DNA from: Hormiphora californensis
Lineage: Eukaryota > Ctenophora > Tentaculata > Cydippida > Pleurobrachiidae
Direction of reading: 5' to 3'
Assembly (NCBI GenBank): GCA_020137815.1
Contig: CM035362.1
Location: forward strand, 1,892,729 to 1,956,728
DNA: 64,000 nt
The position numbers and the translations under genes were made by a program. This document shows positions 1 through 11,600 of this stretch, piece after piece. Positions within the stretch are counted from its first letter, which is position 1; each line of letters starts with the position of its first letter. The notes below the pieces were generated by a model, which saw only the letters and a program-made list of their open reading frames with translations, was not told where the DNA came from and did not search any database.

Positions 1-583
<583 letters not shown>

Positions 584-3500
584 CTCCCATCCTGGTGTGT
601 TTTCTTAGTGTCCCCATTGAAGAACGTCATGGTTACTAGTTTCCCATCGCCACTAATGTGTTTCGTTGTTCCGTTATTGAACTTTACCGTTACTGAACCG
701 TCCTTTTCAAGAACCTGCGGAAGGGTTGGTTGATAAGTTGGTAACGAAATTACGGGCACGCTAAATGTAATTATCGTATCAAGTTGATAAGGGGGAGTCT
801 AAAGAATCGTGTGGTCGCCGGTGTTAGGGGAAAAGGTTTAAATGTAATGTCAAATTAAATTTCACTTGCACTCTCTAAACTCTTGCTCAATTTACTAAGC
901 TTTTTAATAACATCATTGAGACTGCAAAACTCGACCTCTTTACAAAGAAGAATTTAAAGCCTACCTCTTGGGGTTGAGTTGAAGGTTTCCTCTCGTTTCC
1001 AGATGTCTGTACAGCGGTAGTGGGTTCACCGCACGATACAAGGTTTGCATAGTGGTCAGTACCATTTGTCAATGTTGCATCTTTGTCTTCCCCAGAAAGA
1101 GTTCTTTGCTGCACCATTCTGGTAGCTTTCTGAGTTTCACCAACTGGCTGGGATATTGCAGCTCTGGGCCGTTCGGTAGCTGCTTGAGATATCGCAACTC
1201 TCGGTCGTTCGGCAGTGGCGTTGGGGCGGCAGCTAATTTGGGGTTGAGACTGTGATACGACAGGTCTGGTGCAGGTTTGATCAGTTGGCGGTTCCGGAGT
1301 GACATTCTCGTAGAGTTTTATGAAATTATCTGGTGCCTGGAAGTAGTGGAAAAATAATTACATGATCTGTAACCTACGTTCATTGCATTTAACTCAAAAC
1401 TCAAAGTTTTGTGTGTTATATGTTGCTTACCTGTACGGGCTCTGTTTTAGCAGGTACAGGTCTTGAGACAACTGTAGAAGCAGGTGCAGGATCTTGAGAC
1501 GACTACGGCAGTAGAGGATTCTGTCTGACAGGATTTGTGTCGAATATTACTCACTCTTATCACCTGAAATCGAAATCAATTAGAGCTTTGTCAGAATCTA
1601 GAAGATTGAATCTTACGATGTTTTTTTGATCAATACAATTTGTTTCACGAGGAGACACCTAATTCTGGAAATATTCATCGCTGCAGATTCTCACCTCTTT
1701 CTCCCACATTTTCAGCTTCTCCTGCTCCAAATATCGCAATCTGCTGATCTTTCTCCTCACACTCCCTCTCTTTCGCCTCCGCTTTCTGTTTTAGTCGCGT
1801 GAAAGTAGCATTCCACCTCTCCTCTTTTCGTGTTAGTTCCTCCTCCAGAGCTTTCACCCTAGAAATATTAGGGAATATATGGAATGGGATTATGGAAATA
1901 TATTAGGGAACATATTATGGGATATTTAGGGTAAAACTGATGTTAAATTTATACATCGAAACTGTTGACAGGTTTGCTGTGTGAGTGATGTGGGCATTAA
2001 TTGGGAATGCGAAAGACCTACTGCTGCTACTACTGCTGCTATGCCATTAATGGCCCTTTTGTTGTAAGGTACACTGTGTAACACATCGTTTACCCAAAAA
2101 GGGATAAATGGTAGGCACATTCAACTTAGAAACGCCGGGTAAAATGGATTGGGTTGGGTTTTATTAGGATGCGTGTAAAAGATGCGTGTAAAAGATGGTT
2201 CAACTATTTGGTATGCGTTTCTTCCATGATTATTACTTATTAGGGTAATTAGGTAATTATCATTAATTAGGGGCAATTATCATTAATTAGGGTAGCTAAT
2301 TACCGTTCCGTAAGACTATCAACAAGTTCAAGTTTTGCAGCCCGCTGTTTAGCACTTAGCTGAGTCATCTCAAACTGCTTCCTTTCAGCTCGGATTATCT
2401 TCAACTCTCGTTCCTTGTATTCTTGGAAGTTCTTCTCTCTCTGAAATGGTAAAAAGTGGTAAAAATGACTGAAATTGTGAGACATATCTTATCTTATATT
2501 ATTTTCATTTTACCTCTTCCACTTCTTTTATCCATCCTTCGTTCTCTTCCCTCAGCCTTCTCAACTCGCTCTCCTTCTCGGTCCTCGCTCTAGCTAACCC
2601 TGCAGCTTCCTGTTGGAACTTTGCCACCTGAGAGACAGATTTTAAGATTCGAAAGGGATTCGAAAAAGTCCCCCCCCCCCAACAGTACGATTTTGTCCTT
2701 TTAGGAGAAGTATGTAGAGACTAAAGAGTTTCATAATCAAATTTTGTCAGCTTTTTAAAGATCCAAAACGAAGTCCATACCTCTTTTTCCATGTCAGCTA
2801 GTTTCCGTTTCAGTTCTTTTTTCATTGCCTCCACCTCTTCATTAGGTTTTGCAGGTTCTTGTGGGACGGGTTGGGGAGGTGGCACCGGTTTCAATCTGTC
2901 AGAATAGAACAAATCAATTCTAGTGAAAAATAACATATATCTCTTCTCCTAAATTAAGGAGTGAACACTCTTTTGTGGCATTGCATTTGTTCGAATTAAT
3001 ATATCTGTCTATCTGTTTCAAACTCAGGTTTGAATTGACTTACCCAGGAAATAGACTGCCAAGTAATTTACTAGGACCACCCACACCATCATCCTCTGTC
3101 ATCTCTTTCTCTTCCACCTCTTCAATTATCAAACTGTTCCCCTTACGGGGTGTGCCAAAACCCCACGTCTCAGTATCATCAAAATCATCATCATCATCAT
3201 CTTGGGTTGCTTGCGGAGGAAGAGGAAATTGTGATGAGATTGTTTGCGGAGGAAGGAATGCCTGAGATGGTGGAGGTGGAAGGTCTTCCTCCTCGGGAAT
3301 TGAAGCACAAACTGGCAGCTTTTGTACTCCTGAAAGTGGGATTTTAGTTGGAAAACTATCAATCTTGAGAAATTTAAACTGATTGGTTAATGCCAAAACT
3401 CAAAATTTAGTTTATTTCAAATAAATTTACCCATGGAGTTCCTGTTTTGATCACCCAGCATCCCAAGAAGTGTGTTTATACTCTTATCAGCAGCAGCTTG

Positions 3501-4209
3501 CTCCAACATTCTGAATTCCTCCAGTTCCTCCTCCTCAGCTGCCAATCGGGCTGCCACCTGACCAAATATGGTGTGTTTTATATGCCCAAGTGTGGTATCT
3601 TTTATAACACATAATTATGTGATGCAATCTAGCAGCAATATTATTGCTGCTACATTGCATCACTCATCAGTATCCGTTAGAATATAATCGAGTGTAAGTG
3701 TGTAAATTGGGTAGCGGGAAAATTGAATTCTCGGCGAAGAGAGAGGCATCCTCCCTTCCAACGCTCCCTCTGATATTATTATATTGGGTTCCAATCAGAT
3801 CATTAGTCCCACTTTTCAAAATGAGACATCCACAATAATGTACAGGAGCTTTCATCTACTGCAGTCACCAGATGTAAAATATTCCATCTTTCTCTCCTTC
3901 TCTTTCCCAACCCCTCCCCTTCTCTTTCTTCCTCTCTCTCTCTTTCTCCAAAACTATCACTTTCTTTCTCCATCCTGCTCTCTACCAAACACAGCCCTCT
4001 TTGTCTCTTTCCCTCTCTCCCAGACCAGCCCTTTCTTTCTCATCAGTTACCATGGCAACCACAAATTTGACACATGTACTCTACTACCTCCAGTAACTAG
4101 CTGTTACGTGATATGTGTCACAACTCAAACACATCAAAGACATCATGGGAATATGTTCGTGAGTGTAAACATCTATACTAAGTTATAATGTATTGGAAAT
4201 TTCTTTCGA

Positions 4210-4244
<35 letters not shown>

Positions 4245-4247
4245 GCC

Positions 4248-4283
<36 letters not shown>

Positions 4284-5918
4284 AATTCCACAATTACCTT
4301 CTCAGGATGAAACACTGCGCTAATATCAAGTTCCCTCTGTCTCAGTTTGCTACTTGGTGGAGACAAGGACTTCTTGTTGGTTGTTGTTCCCCTTTCCGGC
4401 GACATTACCGGGCTACCCTTGGATCCACTGAATACTAAAAAACGTCGGTTTAATTAATGAGTTAATTTTATTACACAGGATTAGTTAGAACGGTGGGAGT
4501 GAACATTTAGACCAATTTGATTGGGGAACCAGTCACCATAGTATTGTGAATCATAACACATGACGTCACAATGTTATTCAGAATGTTACCCACAAATGCT
4601 TACTCACATTTTACAGATTTAACTGGATCCGTTGAACTCGGAATGGCCCCTGTTACTCGTATTTTTGCCGCTAAACGATTTGGTTTCGTTTGCCCAGCCC
4701 TGGTAAAGGTGATTAATTACATAAGATAGTCTTCTGCCAGTTTTTCATCAATCAACATTGTGTGACATATGATCCAGGATTATAACGAGGACCTGACATG
4801 GTTTAAAAAACAAAACTATGCCATCTGACCCAGTTTCATATGACATTTGACCCAGTTTCATATATGACATTTGACCCAGTTTCATATGACATTTGACCCA
4901 GTTTCATATGACATTTGACCCAGTTTTTACCTAGACGTGGAGTTTGATCCCAGGTCAGGTTTCATTGTTTTCTTGCCAGTAGTAGTTCGCTGTGGGGCAC
5001 CGTTGAACCGTGCAATGCCCTGGCCTAGGGAGAGTTATCGTATTAAGAAGCTGTCTTAGTTGACCTCCTGGTAAAAAGTAAAAACAATAATAGGTACTAG
5101 GTAACAAGGGTGAACATATATGTCACAACACACCTGTCTCACCATATATGGTGAGACAGGTGTGTTGTGACACTGGGTAACAACATCACAGACAGGGATC
5201 ACTCCACTTCCAGAGCTGATAACCAAGTCAAACAAGAGAAACCAAATGAGCACCTATAATAGAACACACAATAATTCAGGACCAGCAAAGAAAGACAGTA
5301 CTGGTTTACTATTTGAGATCCCACAGGTATTTGAGACAATATCCCCTTACTACTAATACAGTTATCGCGGGGTGTGTGAGAGAGGGAGTTACACAATCAG
5401 TGACTGTAAAAACAGCCGCGAAATACAGAGCTGCTGTAAAATCAGTGCCCAATGAGAAGCAAGGGAGCAAGGAACAAGGGGTGGGGGGAAGGACCAAGAG
5501 GGAGATAGAGATCCTATTTTAGAGGCCATCACTATATATTGTAGGACTGCTGATTGGATAAGATCAAGTGGAAGCCATAAAAATGAAGCTTCTACAATAA
5601 TCGGAAGGTAGTAAGAAGGGTAGTATTTCGCTCCTCTCACTCTCCCACACCAAGTTAATGAACCAAGGTCCACGAGGATCTAGGAGACGGATTAATCAAT
5701 AGCACCGAGCAACCGAGAAAGAAGAACTGAAAAAATGAAGGTTCCGTGTGCAAGAGCTAAAATGAATAAAAAACTAATAATAAAACGATAGCAAAGAATA
5801 TAAATGAGAGTTACTTGACGAGGAAAAACTACTGTAACGAGGCGGGTATATGCAAAACACATACTCAGTGCACTATATTGCCACCTCCATAAGAAGCGAG
5901 GAAATGTGAGAGAGAAGG

Positions 5919-5988
<70 letters not shown>

Positions 5989-6307
5989 CCCAGAGCATGT
6001 ATTGCAACATGCTGAAAGGACTACACAGTGCTGCACTGACTTCATATTCTGGCTTTTTGACAAAAATAATTGCGAAAAGAAGCAACTGATTGCGATCCCA
6101 CTTTTCTCTCTTTTTCTTTCATCTACCTCCACCTTTTTTCTCTCTTTCTATCTTTTTTTCTTTCTATCTTTCTCTCCATCTTTTTTAGACACTTTCTCAG
6201 TTGTGGCACGTATAACCATTAGTGATACACATGCATAGTGAGAGTGTGGAGACAAAACAATAACACCAACACACGTGCAATTCAGAGAGAGAGAAAGAGA
6301 GAGAGAG

Positions 6308-6356
<49 letters not shown>

Positions 6357-7667
6357 ATGGAGATTAGATAGAGAGGGATAGAAAGATAGAGAGCAGGATA
6401 GAAGGAAGATTAAAGATAGCAGACTAGAAAACCCTATCTTTACCTCTTTTCAGGAAAGGTCTCTTATTCTTGACGGCAGCAGGTGGTGGCATGAGCCTCT
6501 GATCCTCCATCAGCTTCTCCTCCAACAACTGCTCATAAGTCTTGGCCAGTGCTGGAATAATGACGTCGTCACCAGCCTCACTAGGAGGAGGAGGAGGAGG
6601 AGGTTCTGGTGTTGGGTGGTCTGGAGAACAGGGAGGCGAGAATCCTGGGAAAAGATATGTTGTCATGTCATGATAACATTACTGTACGAGCTCTGACCAA
6701 ACTTGAAAAAAAGAAATAGGCTCCGGCGTAGTTTTTTTTGGCTGGTATCTAGGATCAGGAGATCATGAAAGTTTCATACTGGGAGCCACTCCGAATTTAC
6801 TGAAACCCCGATTTAACGGACAAAACCCTTCCTTCAAGTACCCCGGTAAACCGGGGTCTGACTAACAGCATCTCATTACCCGATATATAATTACCTTTTT
6901 CTATCAACGTGTCATCTTCAGCATCACTCTCCTGTTCCTGCTGCGGTGGAGCCCATGTCACCCCCTTCTTCTTTTCTTCTGGTGCCCCAACCACTTCAGT
7001 TCTCAGTCCCGCTAGAGTAAGGTATTGGGGGACACTGTATCCTGCGGGAACATGACGTGTTAAATCTTAAAACTACACCATCCTTACAAACAAACAAACT
7101 TAGGTCAGTAGGTATAACTTGTATTATATAATATTACAATTTATGTAGCAGATTTGAATTGGGGTAACTCAAATTGATACCTTGTCTCTGCTGTTGAATG
7201 TAAAAGGCAAGTCGATTAATAAGTTTCATTTTGGTATTTTCATCATTTTCCAACATCTCAATATCCATCAGACACTTTTCAGCCTGCAAAGGAAGTAAAA
7301 GGAGAATGTTTATCTTGAACAAACACTTATTTTGATGTCTGATACAGTTAGGGTGATCCCCCGGACTTTACTCGAAACTGTGTGATAAGAAACAAAACCC
7401 TGTCCTATCATGTGCCCTGATCGACCCTCTCGCTCTATAATAGAGATTAGAGGCTACAACAAAACTTGGAGCTGTTTCCATGGCGACGAAAAAGGGTACC
7501 TGGTTAAGAAAATCCTCGAATGTTGCCATATTTTGGGGCGGGGCTGCTTCCTCTTCATCCTCATCCTCCTCCGATTCGGAGAGTGTTTCACAGCCGAACT
7601 CCTCCTGTATACTCTCTATCGTCTGGTAGTTGTGGTTGAAATTCTCCTTATCCTCCGAGTCTAACAT
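584..7667 (-). CDS. CENPJ: CENPJ/CPAP/SAS-4 centriole assembly protein, 3' end beyond window
   Basis: Scaffold protein that binds tubulin and sets centriole length. Exons read on the minus strand: 7667-7500, 7283-7181, 7041-6895, 6644-6444, 5024-4931, 4699-4608, 4434-4298, 3557-3431, 3329-3044, 2895-2781, 2627-2514, 2440-2304, 1858-1695, a short uncertain exon near 1500-1431, 1336-965 and 798-584; phases agree except around the uncertain one. Diagnostic pieces: RPFLKRGQGIARF across the 6444/5024 junction matches the conserved CPAP RPFLKRGEGLARF block; acidic N-terminus; central coiled coil (EELTRKEERWNATFTRLKQ); Pro/Ser linker; and in 798-584 the start of the TCP10/G-box beta-repeat (DGSVTVKFNNG, then DGKLVTMTFFNGDTK). 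The G-box is cut at the 584 donor, so the end lies left of the window or was not found in 1-583. Start ATG at 7667 follows a TTAG acceptor-like site by 2 nt. Family known; gene name inferred from motifs. Confidence 0.9.
4046..4059 (+). promoter_or_regulatory. Perfect RFX X-box motif
   Basis: GTTACCATGGCAAC fits the RFX-factor consensus GTNRCC-N(0-3)-RGYAAC with no mismatch. It lies in the CENPJ intron between exons 4298 and 3557. RFX factors drive ciliary and centriolar genes in animals, so the location is suggestive; binding is not shown. Confidence 0.5.
4209..4282. repeat. (CTGT)n microsatellite
   Basis: About 18 tandem CTGT units with one CTGC variant, just downstream of the 4298 donor of CENPJ, so it forms the first bases of that intron. 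Confidence 0.97.
4822..4926. repeat. 22-bp minisatellite
   Basis: About five tandem copies of a unit reading CATTTGACCCAGTTTCATAT; the first copy has CATCTG and one copy has an extra AT. It sits in a CENPJ intron just before the 4931 donor. Confidence 0.9.
5121..5172. repeat. Perfect 52-bp palindrome
   Basis: Two 26-bp arms beginning TGTCACAACACACCTGTCTC, with no spacer and no mismatch, in a CENPJ intron. It would form a cruciform or a very stable RNA hairpin. Confidence 0.95.
5916..5986. repeat. (GA)n microsatellite
   Basis: Pure GA run of about 70 bp in a CENPJ intron. Confidence 0.97.
6284..6353. repeat. (GA)n microsatellite
   Basis: GA run with a few interruptions, ending about 90 bp before the 6444 exon edge of CENPJ. 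Confidence 0.95.
6791..6864. mobile_element. Decayed pogo/Tigger-like MITE
   Basis: Contains CCCCGATTTAACGGA and CCCCGGTAAACCGGGGTCTGAC, matching the terminal repeats of the better preserved CAGTCGGACCCCGATTTA copies elsewhere in the window. Located in a CENPJ intron. Confidence 0.6.
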
Positions 7668-7680
7668 CTCTAATAGTTAG

Positions 7681-7790
7681 ATGAAGTGGTTAGTATAGGT
7701 GGTTATAAGTGGTTAGTATAGGTGGTTATAAGTGGTTAGTATGGTTGGTTATAAGTGGTTAGTATGGTTGGTTGCTAGAATGTGTGGTTA
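7681..7790. repeat. 22-23-bp minisatellite upstream of CENPJ
   Basis: Four to five copies of a unit reading AGTGGTTAGTATAGGTGGTT with TATGGTTGG variants, starting about 15 bp upstream of the CENPJ start codon. Confidence 0.9.
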
Positions 7791-8016
7791 GTGCAGCTAG
7801 GTAAGGTGGGTTTTTAGGGACGGGAGACATTTGGGAGAAAACAATTAGTAAGCAAACAAAGATGGATACATCTGCTGGTATTCTCCTAATAACGCAACAG
7901 TTACTAATCATTTGCTGTAGAGTTTATAGATTGTATCATCGCCGTCAGAGCATTGGTCCGACAGTCGATGTGGTATGAATTGTCCTTAATGGGATAATGT
8001 GGGTCGAAAACTGATG

Positions 8017-8111
8017 ATCAGGAAATACTGGTCCCTGATTGGCTGATAACCAGTCACGTGACCTAAATAACGAGTTCTGATTGGTTGTTTACTTGTTTCG
8101 GTCGGTTCCTG
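8017..8111 (-). mobile_element. hAT-like MITE carrying a CLEAR E-box
   Basis: Copy of the family with ends CAGGAACCGACCGA/TCGGTCGGTTCCTG. It holds ATTGG, CAGTCACGTGACC and ATTGG motifs in order. Near-identical 22-bp sequence (GGGT[T/C]GAAAACTGATGATCAGG) flanks it on both sides. Confidence 0.85.
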
Positions 8112-8454
8112 GTGGGTTGAAAACTGATGATCAGGTCACGTTTGTCATGCATTATCACCATGTTTGGCTCGGTTTGACGTGATGGATATAATCACTTTAC
8201 TTGATATGAATTTTCTTTTCCTTGCTACTCTCTATATCTCGACACAGGGTACGGTCCCATACAAACTTTCTCAATTGAGTAATGAGTATTAATATGAGTA
8301 ATGAGTATTATATGAAACTATTCAATCTGTAATTATAAGTTGAAAACGTGCAGGGGTGTTTTGTTTTTTTGTAACGACAGATGAGATAAATACGTGGAGG
8401 CTTGAAACTATATCATCCTATTTTGATGTCCTTCGATACAGGTGATTTATACCC

Positions 8455-8555
8455 GACTGAAACAAGTAAACAACCAATCAGAACTCGTTATTTAGGTCAC
8501 GTGACTGGTTATCAGCCAATCAGGGACCAGTTTTTCCTGATTCGGTCGGTTCCTG
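8455..8555 (+). mobile_element. hAT-like MITE carrying a CLEAR E-box
   Basis: Same family in the opposite orientation to the copy 340 bp to the left; ends in TTCGGTCGGTTCCTG. Contains GGTCACGTGACTGG between two CCAATCAG boxes. It lies just upstream of the first recognised exon of the plus-strand gene. Confidence 0.85.
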
Positions 8556-8655
8556 TTACCAGTTGCATTCTACATACTTTCAAATAATAACCGTACGGAT
8601 AAATTATCACACCACCCGGGCACCACACTTAATAACTGTTTGAATTGCTCTCCAG

Positions 8656-11600
8656 ATCCTTCAAGGGAGCTGCGGAAGTGGACCCGCTCCCGGATAGAAC
8701 GATAACAGCAGTGCTCGGTTTTGAACCCCACAATCTACACCGCCTATCTGATGAAATTGCAGGTTCACCTCTATTTTCAAAATAGTGAATGTGTTTCGTT
8801 GTTTAGTTTACTTTGAATTGTTCATACTTTGTGTGTAGCGTGAATAGTGCCAGGCGACTTTTAGCTCACTCAGGAGTCAGGTTGCCAATGGTAACAAATA
8901 TTTGCCTTGTTCGAACCTCCCGAAAATAAAATAAAAAGGTTTGAACAAAACAAACAAATATGTAATATTCCTTTATTTTCAGGTAGCACAGCTCACATTG
9001 AGGAGTTTTTAGACCATTCTAAAGAGGGAAAACACCCGGTTTATGAAACTGCAATTGCTCGTTACTACCACCAAATCATTAAAGTAAGTGTAGTGTGGAC
9101 TGGTATTACTGCAGCACTTGTTATATTATTGCCCAGTTTTACAATATTTGCCGTCGCAGGGTGGGGTGGGAGAGGGTCGAGAAAAAGTACCGTCTATACT
9201 GCTTTCACGAGACAGTCGAATCAGTTAAATATTTAAATCGGGGTGCCACTAAATCGGGGTCCGACAGTATTTGTATTTTCAGGGGCTTCCAGATGGTATC
9301 AATTCGTCAAATCCTTTCGACAAGACCTGTTCCATGTGGCCAGGGCTCCGGGTTACCCCCGACGACAATCATATCCTGGAATATTACAAAAGTAAAGTAT
9401 TATTGGTCCTGCAGTCCACGGCGTGCCTGGTGAAATTTTAACACGACCTAGCATGCAACGGGAAACCACCACTTGTACGTGGTAGCTGAGGGTCTACAGA
9501 ATGGCGCTACGGTGCGGGATAAAAAAATCCATTCCCTAAAATCTTTTTTTTTACTTTTATTTGATTTGGGTCAAAATTGGCTATATTAAACGTGGTCCCG
9601 AAAAATCCATAATGACTTATCACACGAAATATGTCACCCCTACCTATTTTTGCACGTAGAATCGATTGCCGTTGAAGTCGAATCTCTAAAATGACTGTAA
9701 AATGGTCAAAAGTTGATTTTTTACCATTTTTTGGAGGTTTTTGGCCCCTAAACCATTGAAAACGTTGAGATAGGAATTTGAAACTAGTGCCAATCATTAA
9801 AATGGTCATTTTTCTACCAAGAACCAAGTTTTCGTGTATATCCGATTTATGGTTAGATTTGGGCAAATTGTTGAAATCTGCCAACTAGGAGAACCGTAAC
9901 TTGATTTTCTTGTTTTTTGGATTTTGGCATTTTTGACTAACTTCTGATTGAAATGGTCAATCGGGACCATGCTTAAGTTGTTTATGGGACAATTTTCGAC
10001 TAAAATCTAAGATTTCATACCAATCCAATAACAGATCGTTGATTTATAGAAAATTTATGTAGGCAAAACGGTCAAAATGACAACTTTTCTTGCTTATTTT
10101 CACCGTTTTGCCTACTTAAATTTTCTATAAATCAACGATCTGTAATTGGATTGGTATGAAATCTTGGATTTTAGTCGAAAATTGTCCCATAAACAACTTA
10201 AGCATGGTCCCGATTGACCATTTCAATCAGAAGTTAGTCAATCCAACAAAAGCTTAGTACACAATGGACTCTGTTTTTTAAATTGAATCATTGGGCGAAT
10301 AGTTTTTAAGTGATTTTCCAACATCGTTTTGACTTTTGACCCGAATCGGTAATTCAGGCTATCGTGGGCCACTACACTGTCAATTTGATGTTAGCCCGGG
10401 AAATTTTAAAGCCTCTTTTTAAAAAAAATTCTTTTTCGACTGGAATGAATCCTGAATGAACTTGAAAACAGGAATGCTTTTTGGAACCGGAATTTCACAG
10501 TCGCCTTCGGGTATCGATTTCCTTTCAAACGCCACTAATTTGAGCTCAATTGGACCACCACAAGAGACACAGTGTCTAGTTATCTAACCCTAGGTTTGGT
10601 CATCTGACACCTAATGTGACGATAGCGTCATTACTAAGTGCCAATAAGCAGGTGTAACGGTCGAGTATCACGTATCACATCTGCTAATGAGGATGGTGTA
10701 CCGATACAGCATCCGTTAAAATGTAAGCTCTCTTGCTAACACGTCATAATTTGATGGGGATCACATGACTTACCCTAGGCTTAGAAAACGGATCACTGTG
10801 ATTCTTGTGGTGATCCAATTAAGCTCAAACTGGTCCCATTCGAAAGGAAATCGATAGCCAAACAAATTTGTGAAACTTTGGTACCGAAATATGGTCCCAT
10901 ATTGGTGTTCATTCAATGTTCATTCGGTCGAAAAAAATGAACTTTTATCCAGAGGGCTGAAACTTCGGATTCCTCGAATGAGTACCCATGCAGACATTGT
11001 TTCAAAATATCAGAGTGATTGAAATTAAACTTCTGGATGAAAAGAAGGCCAACGTACCCTCCCTTTAATTTGGGCCACGCGGTATTACAACTTGTTATGT
11101 TCTATCCCTCCTTTACACACACGTTCCTAGGTTATATGATGGGTCCATATAACCACTTCCACTGCAGGATTTTTCCTTAATCAAAGATTTGTCACAACTT
11201 CATCCCTGCTGTTCTACAGGTGTTCAGTACATACTTGCTCCAGCCGGATCTTCTAAGTTCAGTCGTTCTACCCGCTGACTCCACTGAAGAGCACTGCAGG
11301 AAATATAAAGAGGAAACCTACAAAATGACAACAAACCCTATTGCTGCCCTGTCGAATCACTTAGTTCGGGATGTTCTGATTGGAAATGTGAAAATACGGT
11401 ATATAGTAGCCGCACAGTCGTTTTCTTTTCGACCAAACACTGGCCCTCAGAAAACTTACAAATGCGTTTCCGGAAGTTCTTTTAGAGAGTTTCTACATTT
11501 TCGCTCGATAGATATACCTGAGGTGGGTGATCATTAACAATTAAAAACTCATGTCAGACAGTGTAACGCTACAGATACAACTGAATCCGGGTGTGGGTGT

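Larger units (their letters stand above)
7668..8655. promoter_or_regulatory. Divergent promoter region of CENPJ and the 8.6-14.6 kb gene
   Basis: A stretch of about 1 kb between two genes that point away from each other. It holds the minisatellite at 7681-7790, one TGTCAGAGCATTGG-type repeat at about 7946, and two hAT-like MITE copies at 8017-8111 and 8455-8555. Upstream exons of the plus-strand gene may also lie here. No TATA box was assigned. Confidence 0.45.

Noticed and set aside
9507-9884. 125-codon minus-strand frame in the intron of the unknown gene
   Set aside because: Lies on the strand opposite a well-phased gene and inside repeat sequence; composition is not protein-like.
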